The notes beneath the pieces were generated by a model. That model was not told the DNA's origin, did no database searches, and was given only the letters and a program-made list of their open reading frames with translations. Both the position numbers and the translations under genes were made by a program. From contig SVEG01000018.1 of the NCBI GenBank assembly GCA_015057505.1, positions 1 to 64,000 of the forward strand: a DNA stretch of 64,000 nucleotides. Direction: 5' to 3'. Shown piece by piece: positions 53,550-62,895 of the stretch. Within the stretch, counting starts at the first letter, position 1. Each line of letters opens with the position of its first letter. This DNA is from Lachnospiraceae bacterium (GTDB lineage Bacteria > Bacillota > Clostridia > Lachnospirales > Lachnospiraceae).

Positions 53550-53704
53550 GACAATGTAAAATATTTAAGGCTTTTTTTGTGAAATTATTTTGGTTTTATT
53601 ATTGATAGAAATATTTTATCATAGTTTTATGATGCAAAGAGTTTGCGGATAAACTCTTTAGGGAATGAAATTTCCTGACAAAGTAAAATAAAAAGGAGAG
53701 CGCT

Positions 53705-55459
53705 ATGAAGAAAATAACAAAAATTTTGTTTAGTATGGCCATGGTACTTGCTATGGGCCTTGCTTGCCTCGGTTGCGGCAAAGAAAAAGAAGTAGGCCTT
53801 GACAGTCCTTATAAGACCATGAACGCTATTGAGTTTACCAAGGTTATGGGTAACGGTATTAATCTCGGTAATACAATGGAAGCTTACGGACACAGTACAT
53901 ACGGTATCAATAAAGCTACAACAGTATACGAGACAGCTTGGGGAATGCCTGTTACAACCAAGGAAATGATTCAGGGTATGAAGGATGCAGGTTTTGACTC
54001 CATCAGAGTTCCGGTAGCTTGGACCAATATGATGGATTTCGAGAATGGTGATTATACAATTAATCAGGCTTATATTGACCGTGTAGGTGAGATTATTGAT
54101 TACGCAATCGAAGCAGATATGATCGTTATCATTAATGACCACTGGGACGGCGGCTGGTGGGGAATGTTCGGTTCCGCAACAGAGGCAACAAGAGAAGCTG
54201 CCCATAAGCATTTTACAGAGATGTGGACACAGCTTGCCAAGGCATACAAGGATTACGATTATCATCTTGTATTTGAGTCCGCTAACGAAGAGATGGGTAA
54301 CAGATTCAACGACAATACAGATAAGTGGAATAAAGATTCAGGAACATTGTCAATGGATGAGTGTTATGCGCTTACAAATCAGCTTAACCAGGAGTTTGTT
54401 GACATTGTGCGTAAGACAGGCGGATATAACAAAGACCGTTTTCTTTTAGTTGCAGGTTACAATACTGATATCACACATACATGTGATGATAGATATAAGA
54501 TGCCTACGGATACAGTAGAAGGCAAGCTCCTTCTTTCCGTGCATTATTATGATCCAAGTGCATACTGTATTAACTCAGGTATTTCTTCATGGGGAACACT
54601 TGCTGATCTTGAATCCATGAATACTATGCTTGAGAAGCTTACTAAGTTTACAGAAGCAGGCTACGGTATTGTTATCGGTGAGTACGGTGTACTTATTGAA
54701 GGCCAGAATCAGCTTAAGAAGAATACAATGGATTACTTTACAAACTTTATTGCAAACTGTGAAGTCTATGGATATTGCCCCGTACTTTGGGACTGCAACA
54801 GTCTTTATGACAGAAATCAGTGCAAGATTGTTTATGAAGAAGTAGCAGAATTCTTTAAGAATAAGAGTTATTCACAGGTACAGGTTAATGTAGATGATGT
54901 GGAAGTTGTGGGACTTGCCAAGAGAGCAATTAATAATGCAATTAAGAATGCACCTCAGGGAGAGGTTGTTCCGGATACTGAAGCACGCGCATGGATTATG
55001 TTTAACAGTAACGACTGGTCAATTGCTTACCGTGTAGGTGATAACTATCCGGACGGTCAGGCAGAGGGCCTTGTTGCAACTGATGTTACAATTACAGGCG
55101 CAGGCTCATATACTGTAGCACTTGATTTTACAGGTACGGCAGCAGGTTCTGCGACAGGTACTGCATTCTCGGCACTCGGAATTCTTCACGGTGAGGATTT
55201 ATATCCGGGATACATTATCAACATTAAGGAAATCAGAATCAACGGAACGCCGTATACACTTACAGGTAAGCCGTATACAACATCTGACGATGCAAGTTGT
55301 ACACGAGTTAATATTTATAATGCATGGGTTACAAAACTTCCCGAAGGCGCACGTGTGCAGGGCGGAGATCTTACAGGTTGCACACCTTCAATTGTAGACG
55401 GTCCTAATCTTGGAGCTATTAAGACGCTTGAAATTGATTTTGAATATATAGCACCGTAA
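53705..55459 (+). CDS. GH5 endoglucanase (lipoprotein, subfamily 4-like)
   Basis: 584 aa. A signal peptide with Cys near residue 24 (LACLGCG, lipobox-like) indicates an anchored extracellular enzyme. The GH5 barrel (~45-390) has MGNGINLGNTMEAYG, acid/base Glu in FESANEEMG and nucleophile Glu in VIGEYGVL; the opening fits subfamily GH5_4, which includes xyloglucanases. A C-terminal beta-rich module (~410-584, ARAWIMFNSNDWSIAYR) may bind carbohydrate. This is the only clearly exported endo-enzyme of the locus. A hairpin AAAGAGTTT/AACTCTTT lies in its leader. Confidence 0.9.
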   Translation: MKKITKILFSMAMVLAMGLACLGCGKEKEVGLDSPYKTMNAIEFTKVMGNGINLGNTMEAYGHSTYGINKATTVYETAWGMPVTTKEMIQGMKDAGFDSIRVPVAWTNMMDFENGDYTINQAYIDRVGEIIDYAIEADMIVIINDHWDGGWWGMFGSATEATREAAHKHFTEMWTQLAKAYKDYDYHLVFESANEEMGNRFNDNTDKWNKDSGTLSMDECYALTNQLNQEFVDIVRKTGGYNKDRFLLVAGYNTDITHTCDDRYKMPTDTVEGKLLLSVHYYDPSAYCINSGISSWGTLADLESMNTMLEKLTKFTEAGYGIVIGEYGVLIEGQNQLKKNTMDYFTNFIANCEVYGYCPVLWDCNSLYDRNQCKIVYEEVAEFFKNKSYSQVQVNVDDVEVVGLAKRAINNAIKNAPQGEVVPDTEARAWIMFNSNDWSIAYRVGDNYPDGQAEGLVATDVTITGAGSYTVALDFTGTAAGSATGTAFSALGILHGEDLYPGYIINIKEIRINGTPYTLTGKPYTTSDDASCTRVNIYNAWVTKLPEGARVQGGDLTGCTPSIVDGPNLGAIKTLEIDFEYIAP

Positions 55460-55470
55460 TTTAAAATTTT

Positions 55471-55515
55471 AGAGGCATAATCGCAAATATTTGCGGTTAT
55501 GTCTCTCTTTTTTTT
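55471..55515 (+). terminator. Terminator after GH5
   Basis: A long stem formed by AGAGGCATAATCGCAAA (55471-55487) and TTTGCGGTTATGTCTCT (to 55506), two G-T pairs, then an eight-T run. It splits the locus into two transcripts. Confidence 0.9.
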
Positions 55516-55519
55516 GCGG

Positions 55520-55548
55520 TTTTTAAAAAAGTGTGGTCGGGCTATAAT
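55520..55548 (+). promoter_or_regulatory. Putative promoter of the esterase-GH94 genes
   Basis: Weak TTTTTA (55520-55525), 17-bp spacer, consensus TATAAT (55543-55548), ~33 bp before the esterase start. A weak -35 suggests activator dependence. Confidence 0.55.
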
Positions 55549-55580
55549 GGAGTAAGCTAAAAATATAATAGGAGCATTGT

Positions 55581-56756
55581 ATGAGTGATTTAACAAAAAA
55601 ACTGAATGAGTTGTTAAATATGGCAATCGAAAAAGGCGATATTGCCGGCGCGAACCTTTTGGTTATTAAAGACGGAAAAGAACTGGCATACACGGAAGCA
55701 GGATATGCAAGCCTTGAAAAAGGCCAACTGTTTAAGAGGGATACAATTTGCAGAATATATTCCATGAGTAAGCCCATAACATCTGCGGCTGCAATGATTC
55801 TTGTTGAGAGAGGTGAGCTTGAACTTGGACAGCCTGTCAGTGATATACTTGAGGAATTTAAGAATCAGCAGGTTTGGGAAGGCGACAAGCAGGTTTCGGC
55901 ACGAAGAAGCTTGCTGGTTAAAGATTTGCTCAATATGACATCTGGACTTCCTTATGGTGATATGAGTCCGGGCGGTCTTGAAGCTGTAAAGGTTTTTGAG
56001 GAAATGGATGAAAGACTCTACGGTGATAATCAGATGAGCACAATGGAGTTTGCGGCTAAGATTGCACAATGCGGACTTGAATTTCATCCGGGAGAAAAGT
56101 GGATGTACGGAACTTCCGCGGATATTCTTGGTGCAGTGATAGAGAAGATAGCGGGTATGCGCTACGGCGAATTTCTTGAGAAGGAAATTTTCGAGCCGCT
56201 TGACATGAAGGATACAGGCTTTTATATTACGGAGGATAAGCTTGAAAGACTGGCGGATGTATATGAGAAGACGTCTGAGGGTATGAAGCTTTTTGAAACA
56301 AATCATCTTGGGGTTAAGTATATTAAGACAGAACCACCGGCTTTTGAATCGGGTGGAGCGGGACTTATGTCCACACTTGATGATTATGCCAAGTTCGCAG
56401 GCATGCTTATGCAGGGCGGAATTTACGAGGGCAGAAGAATACTTAAACCTGCTACGGTAGAGTTTATGACGACAGGCAAGCTTACACCATGGCAGCAGGA
56501 TTCCCTGTGGAAGAGCTGGGAGAGTTTGTATGGTTATGGTTATGCTAATCTTATGCGCGTCATGGAGGAACCCGGTATGGCAATGTTTATGACATGGAAG
56601 GGTGAGTACGGCTGGGACGGCTGGCTCGGTACATATTTCTGCAACAGTCCTTCGAATAAGGTTACAATCCTGATGAATTGCCAGCGAAAAGACGCGGGAA
56701 CCATGGATGTGACAAAGCGTATAAGGAATGTAATCGCAGCTAATCTGGGAGAGTAA
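55581..56756 (+). CDS. Serine hydrolase, beta-lactamase/esterase fold
   Basis: 391 aa, no signal peptide. It has a class C beta-lactamase-like fold: SMSK (Ser-x-x-Lys nucleophile, around residue 62) and the Tyr motif YGTSAD; the third motif is less clear (WDGWLG). Such proteins in sugar-degradation loci are usually esterases, and deacetylation of acetylated xyloglucan oligosaccharides would fit. The cytoplasmic location argues against a penicillin target or resistance role. Confidence 0.75.
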   Translation: MSDLTKKLNELLNMAIEKGDIAGANLLVIKDGKELAYTEAGYASLEKGQLFKRDTICRIYSMSKPITSAAAMILVERGELELGQPVSDILEEFKNQQVWEGDKQVSARRSLLVKDLLNMTSGLPYGDMSPGGLEAVKVFEEMDERLYGDNQMSTMEFAAKIAQCGLEFHPGEKWMYGTSADILGAVIEKIAGMRYGEFLEKEIFEPLDMKDTGFYITEDKLERLADVYEKTSEGMKLFETNHLGVKYIKTEPPAFESGGAGLMSTLDDYAKFAGMLMQGGIYEGRRILKPATVEFMTTGKLTPWQQDSLWKSWESLYGYGYANLMRVMEEPGMAMFMTWKGEYGWDGWLGTYFCNSPSNKVTILMNCQRKDAGTMDVTKRIRNVIAANLGE

Positions 56757-56814
56757 GCGAAGCTTCCCGATAAAAGATAAAAATATATTTTGACAAAAGG
56801 AGTCAGCAACAGTT

Positions 56815-59250
56815 ATGAAATTTGGATATTTTGATGACAACAATCGCGAGTATGTGATTAATACACCTAAAACACCTCTGCCGTGGATAAATTATCTCGG
56901 ATGCAATGAGTTTTTCTCACTTGTTTCCAATACCTGTGGCGGATATTCATTTTACAAGGATGCCAAGCTTTTAAGACTTACAAGATACCGCTACAATAAT
57001 GTACCATATGATACGGGCGGCAAATATTATTATATCAAGGACGGCGATACAGTTTGGAATCCGGGCTGGCAGCCGATGAAGACAGAACTTGATTCGTATG
57101 AGTGCCGTCACGGTATGGGTTATTCCAAATGGACATCTTCTAAGAATAACCTTGAGGCAGAGGTACTTGCTTTTGTACCTCTAAAGGATAATTGCGAGAT
57201 TAACCGCATAACACTTACTAACAAGGGAAGCGAGCCCAAAAATATTTCGCTTTTCTCATATGTTGAATGGTGTTTATGGAATGCAGACGACGATATGAAA
57301 AACTTCCAGCGTCTCTTAAGTTGTGGTGAAGTTGAGGTTATTGATTCCATTATTTATCATAAGACAGAGTACAGAGAAAGAAGAAATCACTATGCATTTT
57401 TCTCTGTAAATAATCCAATCGACGGTTTTGACACAAGCAGAGATGCGTTTCTTGGATTATATAATGGCCTTGACAATGCAGATGTTATAAACAGTGGCAA
57501 ATGCACCAATTCCGTCGCAAGCGGATGGTCTCCGATTGCGACACACCAGATTAACATTATACTTAATCCCGGCGAGTCCAAAGAGCTTATTTTTGTACTC
57601 GGTTACGAGGAGAATCCGCAGGATAAGAAGTGGGAAGCACATAATATAATTAACAAAGAACGCGCACTTGCGACTTATAATAAGTATAAGACAGGTGATG
57701 CTGTAACTGCGGCATATGATGAGCTTAAGGAGTACTGGGACGGACTTTTGGGGCTTTTCCAGGTAGACAGTAAGGATGATAAGCTTAACAGAATGCTTAA
57801 TATTTGGAATCAGTACCAATGTATGATTACGTTTAATATGTCACGTTCAGCATCCTACTATGAGTCAGGTATCGGTCGAGGCATGGGATTTAGAGATTCG
57901 TGTCAGGATTTGCTCGGTTTTGTACATTTAATTCCCGACAGGGCAAGAGAGAGAATTATTGATATTGCGTCCACACAGTTTTTGGACGGTAGTGCATATC
58001 ATCAGTATCAGCCGCTTACCAAGAAGGGTAATGCAGATATCGGCGGCGGATTTAATGACGATCCGTTATGGCTTATCGCGTGTGTAAGCGCATATGTAAG
58101 AGAGACTGGCGATGTGTCGATACTTTCGCATATGACACCATTTGATAATGATGAGTCTGTTGCGGAACCGCTTATCGGACACCTTAAGAGATCATTCGAC
58201 TTTACAGTTAAAAATAAAGGACCGCACAAGCTTCCGCTTATCGGAAGAGCCGACTGGAATGACTGCCTTAACCTTAACTGCTTCTCAGAGCATCCGGGCG
58301 AATCCTTCCAGACCTTCGGACCTAGTGAAGGCCCCGTTGCCGAGTCAGTATTTATTGCAGGTATGTTTGTAAAATACGGCGAGGAGTATGCACAGCTTTG
58401 CGAGCTTCTTGGCGATGAAACAGAGGCTGCACGCGCAAGAGACGAAGTTAAAGCAATGTATGCGGCAATCTTAGATGCAGGCTGGGACGGAGACTGGTTT
58501 GTCCGTGCATATGATTCTTATGGTAATAAGGTCGGTTCCAAGGAATGTGAAGAGGGTCAGATTTATATTGAGCCGCAGGGATTTTGCGTACTTGCGGGAG
58601 TCGGTGTTGAAGAGGGACTTGCTAAGAAGGCGCTCGACTCTGTAAAGGTGAAACTTGATACCAAGTACGGCATTATGATTTTACAACCTGCTTATACTAA
58701 GTATCATCTGGAGCTTGGAGAGGTTTCTTCTTATCCGCCGGGATACAAAGAGAATGCAGGTATTTTCTGCCATAACAATCCTTGGGTATCAATTGCTGAG
58801 ACGGTTATCGGCCGCGGAGACAGGGCATTTGAGATATACAGAAAAACATGCCCGGCATACGTTGAGGAAATCAGCGAGATTCACAGAACTGAGCCATATG
58901 TATATTCACAGATGATTGCGGGTGCTGACGCACCGCTTCACGGTGAAGCAAAGAACAGCTGGCTTACGGGAACTGCGGCATGGACCTTTGTAAATGTGTC
59001 ACAGTACATAATCGGTGTATACCCGACACATAAGGGCTTGCAGATTAATCCTTGCGTTCCTAAGGGCTTTGGAGATTTTATGATTACGAGAAAGTACAGA
59101 AATACAACATACAACATTACCGTGTCTAATCCGAACAATGTGGAGAAGGGCGTAGAAAAGATGCTTGTAAACGGGGTGGAAGTTGCAGGCAACATTATTC
59201 CGTATGATGCGAACCAGAAAGTGGCCGAGGTTCGTATCGTGATGGGATAA
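56815..59250 (+). CDS. GH94 cellobiose/cellodextrin phosphorylase
   Basis: 811 aa, full length for GH94. An N-terminal beta-sandwich ([37 protein letters not shown]) precedes the (alpha/alpha)6 barrel with [10 protein letters not shown] and catalytic Asp in [10 protein letters not shown]. It cleaves cellobiose or cellodextrins with phosphate to glucose-1-phosphate plus a shorter sugar, saving ATP. Cellobiose phosphorylase is the closest by eye. It completes intracellular breakdown of the xyloglucan backbone. Confidence 0.92.
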   Translation: MKFGYFDDNNREYVINTPKTPLPWINYLGCNEFFSLVSNTCGGYSFYKDAKLLRLTRYRYNNVPYDTGGKYYYIKDGDTVWNPGWQPMKTELDSYECRHGMGYSKWTSSKNNLEAEVLAFVPLKDNCEINRITLTNKGSEPKNISLFSYVEWCLWNADDDMKNFQRLLSCGEVEVIDSIIYHKTEYRERRNHYAFFSVNNPIDGFDTSRDAFLGLYNGLDNADVINSGKCTNSVASGWSPIATHQINIILNPGESKELIFVLGYEENPQDKKWEAHNIINKERALATYNKYKTGDAVTAAYDELKEYWDGLLGLFQVDSKDDKLNRMLNIWNQYQCMITFNMSRSASYYESGIGRGMGFRDSCQDLLGFVHLIPDRARERIIDIASTQFLDGSAYHQYQPLTKKGNADIGGGFNDDPLWLIACVSAYVRETGDVSILSHMTPFDNDESVAEPLIGHLKRSFDFTVKNKGPHKLPLIGRADWNDCLNLNCFSEHPGESFQTFGPSEGPVAESVFIAGMFVKYGEEYAQLCELLGDETEAARARDEVKAMYAAILDAGWDGDWFVRAYDSYGNKVGSKECEEGQIYIEPQGFCVLAGVGVEEGLAKKALDSVKVKLDTKYGIMILQPAYTKYHLELGEVSSYPPGYKENAGIFCHNNPWVSIAETVIGRGDRAFEIYRKTCPAYVEEISEIHRTEPYVYSQMIAGADAPLHGEAKNSWLTGTAAWTFVNVSQYIIGVYPTHKGLQINPCVPKGFGDFMITRKYRNTTYNITVSNPNNVEKGVEKMLVNGVEVAGNIIPYDANQKVAEVRIVMG

Positions 59251-59270
59251 TCGAAGAAAAGATTTCAATG

Positions 59271-59295
59271 AGGTGTCGTAAAAGCTGCGGCACCT
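59271..59295 (+). terminator. Hairpin after GH94, weak terminator
   Basis: 8-bp stem AGGTGTCG (59271-59278) / CGGCACCT (59288-59295), no long T run immediately after. Read-through into GH29 is likely. Confidence 0.5.
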
Positions 59296-59371
59296 TATTA
59301 ATTAAAGGTATTTTTTTATGCTGCAAAATGTTAGAATAATTGTAAGATTTATATAGTGGAGGATAACTGAC

Positions 59372-60856
59372 ATGAATCCGTCAAGAGAAAAAGAATTACT
59401 TGATATTGTAGAACAGGTTATTGCAAAGGGACCGTTTAAGCCGACATGGGAGTCGCTTATGGAGGCAAATGTTCCCGCGTGGTTTAAGAAACAGAAGCTT
59501 GGTATATTTGTGCACTGGGGTTTGTACAGCGTTCCTGCCAATTCCAACGAGTGGTACTCAAGAAATATGTACATAAAAGGAATGCCTGCCTTTGAGCATC
59601 ATGTAAAAACCTATGGCGAGCAGAAGGATTTCGGCTATAAGGATTTTATACCGATGTTTACGGCGAAGAAATTTAATCCGGAGGAATGGATAGATTTGTT
59701 TAAGGCGGCAGGAGCAGGATATATTTTTCCTGTTGCGGAGCATCATGACGGTTTTCAGATGTACGGAAGTGAACTATCGGATTGGAATGCCGTAAATATG
59801 GGACCTAAGAGAGATATTATAGGTGAACTGAAAAATGAGGCTGAGAAACAGGAACTTGTATTTTGTACTTCTACGCATAGGGCGGAACACTGGTTTTTTA
59901 TGGGCCACGGCAAAGAGTTTGACAGTGATATAAAAGACCCGATGAAAAAGGGCGATTTTTACTGGCCGGCAATGCCTGAGCCTGATAATCAGGACTTGTT
60001 CAGCAAGCCGTATCCGACAGAAGAATATCTTAATGATTGGCTTGCCAGAACGGCAGAGATTATTTTAAAATATAAACCGAAGCTTTTGTATTTTGACTGG
60101 TGGATACAGCATCAGGCATTTAAACCTTACTTAAAGAAGCTTGCGGCGTTTTATTATAACTGCGGCAAGGAATGGGGAGAGGATGTAAGAATCTGCTACA
60201 AGCATGATGCGATGATGTTCGGAAGCGGTATCGTGGAGGTCGAGCGAGGTGGCTTTGCAGAAGCTAAATCCTACAATTGGCAGACAGATACGGCGGTTGC
60301 ACGAAATTCCTGGTGTTATACGGATACTCTCGATTATAAGAGCAGTTATGAGATAATATGTACATTTGTGGATGTTGTAAGTAAAAACGGTAATTTGCTT
60401 CTTAATATCGGACCGAAGGGTGACGGTTCAATCCCTGAGGGCGATAGGAAAATCTTGGAGGATCTTGCGGCGTGGATGGCGGCTAATTCCGAAGCAATAA
60501 TCGGTGCGGGAGTATGGCGTAAATCGCAGGAGGGGCCGACGAAGACAAATGAAGGACAGTTTAGTGACCAGAAAGAGCAGCTTTATACAAGCGAGGATTA
60601 CAGATTTACCGTTAACAATGGGCACTTGTATGCTATAGCATTAAAGAATTCAGAGAACGGAAAATTTGTGATAAAAGCACTTGCAAACAGTAAGGACCAA
60701 AACGTACCTGAGTTCCACGGAATTATCGAAAATGTCGGGGTACTCGGATTTGATAAAGCTGTAAAGAGCTGGGAGAAAAACGAAGAAGGGCTTTGTGTGG
60801 AGACAGAAGGAATCACAAGTGATTTTCCGGTAGTGTTTAAGATAACGATTGAATAA
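59372..60856 (+). CDS. GH29 alpha-L-fucosidase
   Basis: 494 aa, cytoplasmic. The N-terminal barrel has KLGIFVHWGLYSVPA, AEHHDGFQMY and the nucleophile Asp in LLYFDWWIQH, with LLNIGPKGDGSIPEGD typical of the family. A C-terminal beta-sandwich follows from about residue 390. It would release fucose from fucosylated galactose side chains of xyloglucan. The stop is 22 bp before the second GH42. Confidence 0.92.
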   Translation: MNPSREKELLDIVEQVIAKGPFKPTWESLMEANVPAWFKKQKLGIFVHWGLYSVPANSNEWYSRNMYIKGMPAFEHHVKTYGEQKDFGYKDFIPMFTAKKFNPEEWIDLFKAAGAGYIFPVAEHHDGFQMYGSELSDWNAVNMGPKRDIIGELKNEAEKQELVFCTSTHRAEHWFFMGHGKEFDSDIKDPMKKGDFYWPAMPEPDNQDLFSKPYPTEEYLNDWLARTAEIILKYKPKLLYFDWWIQHQAFKPYLKKLAAFYYNCGKEWGEDVRICYKHDAMMFGSGIVEVERGGFAEAKSYNWQTDTAVARNSWCYTDTLDYKSSYEIICTFVDVVSKNGNLLLNIGPKGDGSIPEGDRKILEDLAAWMAANSEAIIGAGVWRKSQEGPTKTNEGQFSDQKEQLYTSEDYRFTVNNGHLYAIALKNSENGKFVIKALANSKDQNVPEFHGIIENVGVLGFDKAVKSWEKNEEGLCVETEGITSDFPVVFKITIE

Positions 60857-60878
60857 TATCCGGGTAAAGGAGAAGATT

Positions 60879-62894
60879 ATGGAAAGAATATGGAAAAATA
60901 ACAAGATGTCTTATGGCGGCGATTATAATCCCGAACAGTGGGACGAGGCTACATGGGCAGAGGATATGAGACTTTTTAAGCTTGCACATATTGATACGGT
61001 AACCTTGAATGTATTTTCATGGGCGACACTTCAACCGTCAGAAGATGAATATGATTTTTCAAAGCTTGATAAAATTATGGAGATGGTTAAAGCAAACGGT
61101 CTAAAGGTAGTGCTTGCAACCTCGACTGCGGCACATCCTGCATGGATGGCAAAAAGGTATCCGGAGATTCTCCGTACGGAGTTTAACGGTATGAGACGTA
61201 AATTCGGCGGAAGACATAATTCCTGTCCGAACAGTCCGGTATACAGAAAGTATTCGGTAAGACTTGCGGATAAACTTGCAGAGAGATATAAGAATTACGA
61301 CAATATTATAGCTTGGCACATATCCAACGAATATAGCGGCGAATGCTATTGTGACCTTTGCGAGAAGGCATTTCAGGGCTGGTTAAAGGATAAATATAAG
61401 ACGATAGATGAGCTTAACCGTGCGTGGGATACAAGTTTCTGGAGCCATACCTTTTACGATTGGGATGAGGTAGTGCTTCCCAACATGCTTAGCGAACATT
61501 TCGGTTATGAGTATACGATGTTCCAGGGAATAACAATTGACTACCGCAGATTCAGCTCCGACAGTATGCTTGAGTGCTATAAGCTTGAATACGATGCGGT
61601 TAAAAAGCATACACCGGACATTCCGGTAACGACTAATCTTATGGAGTTTTATAAGCTGCTTGACTATCAGAAGTGGGCAAAATACATGGATTTTGTATCT
61701 TGGGACAGCTATCCCGATACCAAGGCAACACCTGCTGCCATGGCGCTCAATCATGAGCTTATGAGAGGTTTAAAACAGGGTAAGCCGTTTGTGCTTATGG
61801 AGCAGACGCCGAGTGTAACCAACTGGCAGCCTTACAATGCACTTAAGCGTCCCGGTGTAATGAGACTTTGGAGTTACCAGGCTGTGGCACACGGTGCTGA
61901 TGCGGTAATGTTTTTCCAGATGAGAAGAAGTATAGGTGCATGCGAGAAGTATCATGGTGCGGTTATTGACCACGCGGGTCACGAGAATACGAGAGTATTC
62001 AGGGAACTTGCCGCTCTTGGTGCAGAACTTGATAAAATCGGTGACAAGACACTTGGTACACGTGAAAAAGCCGAATGTGCGATTGTATTTGACTGGGACA
62101 ACTGGTGGGGAATCGAGTATTCCGCAGGACCCAGCAGAATTATGAGATATCGTGACGAGGTTCAGAATTATTACAATGCTTTCCATGAGTATAATATTCC
62201 GGTTGATATAATCAGTGTAGAGGATGATTTGTCGCAGTATAAAATAGTTTGTACTCCGATTCTTTATATGGTAAAATCAGGAGTAGATGAAAGACTCAGA
62301 CAGTTTGTTAAGAATGGCGGTACACTTGTAACCACATTTGTCAGCGGATATGTTGATGAGCATGATCTTGTAACGGTTGGAGGTTATCCGGGCAAATTAA
62401 GAGATATCCTCGGAATCTGGGTAGAGGAGTGCGACGCACTTCCTGAAGGAAAGAAGAACAGCTTTGTGTGGGAAGATATTAAGTACGATGCCGATCTTAT
62501 TTGTGATTTGCTTCATACAGAGGGTGCAGAGGCACTTGCTGTTTATGAAGAGGATTTCTATAAGGGAATGCCTGTAATTACAAGGAACTCTTTCGGACAG
62601 GGAAAGGCTTACTATGTTGCTACACGCTCTACAGCAGAGTTTTACAAGAGATTTGTAGAGCTTGTCTGCGAAGAGCAGGACGTTAAAGGTGTCCTTGAAA
62701 CTCCTGAAGGTCTTGAAGCAACGGCACGTTACAGTGAGGACAAAAAGTACTTGTTCTTGCTTAATCATGCTGAAGATACGAAGTCTTTCATTGCCGATGC
62801 AAATTACTACGATATTCTTAAAGAAGTATCGGTCAAGGCCGGTGAAGAAGTGGAAGTTGCCGCTAAAGATGTAAGGATTTTGGAGAGCGTATAA
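60879..62894 (+). CDS. GH42 beta-galactosidase (second copy)
   Basis: 671 aa from the ATG at 60879 (AAGGAG 6 nt upstream; an in-frame TTG at 60849 overlaps the previous gene). GH42 barrel with acid/base Glu151 (HISNEYSG), nucleophile Glu in VLMEQTPS, and zinc-site Cys116, 156, 158 and 161. It is clearly paralogous to, but not a recent copy of, the GH42 at 4797. It would remove beta-galactose from xyloglucan side chains after the fucosidase. Confidence 0.93.
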   Translation: MERIWKNNKMSYGGDYNPEQWDEATWAEDMRLFKLAHIDTVTLNVFSWATLQPSEDEYDFSKLDKIMEMVKANGLKVVLATSTAAHPAWMAKRYPEILRTEFNGMRRKFGGRHNSCPNSPVYRKYSVRLADKLAERYKNYDNIIAWHISNEYSGECYCDLCEKAFQGWLKDKYKTIDELNRAWDTSFWSHTFYDWDEVVLPNMLSEHFGYEYTMFQGITIDYRRFSSDSMLECYKLEYDAVKKHTPDIPVTTNLMEFYKLLDYQKWAKYMDFVSWDSYPDTKATPAAMALNHELMRGLKQGKPFVLMEQTPSVTNWQPYNALKRPGVMRLWSYQAVAHGADAVMFFQMRRSIGACEKYHGAVIDHAGHENTRVFRELAALGAELDKIGDKTLGTREKAECAIVFDWDNWWGIEYSAGPSRIMRYRDEVQNYYNAFHEYNIPVDIISVEDDLSQYKIVCTPILYMVKSGVDERLRQFVKNGGTLVTTFVSGYVDEHDLVTVGGYPGKLRDILGIWVEECDALPEGKKNSFVWEDIKYDADLICDLLHTEGAEALAVYEEDFYKGMPVITRNSFGQGKAYYVATRSTAEFYKRFVELVCEEQDVKGVLETPEGLEATARYSEDKKYLFLLNHAEDTKSFIADANYYDILKEVSVKAGEEVEVAAKDVRILESV

Positions 62895-62895
62895 G

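Noticed and set aside
53602..53633. TTGATA and TATGAT as the GH5 promoter
   Set aside because: The spacer is 20 bp, outside the usual range; no better pair was found.
55581..56756. Beta-lactamase resistance gene
   Set aside because: The protein has no signal peptide and sits in a carbohydrate locus; an esterase role is more likely.
55614..56843. 409-codon open frame on the minus strand across the esterase gene
   Set aside because: Although long, its translation is rich in Cys/His/Leu with no domain, and it lies antisense to a protein with clear serine-hydrolase motifs.
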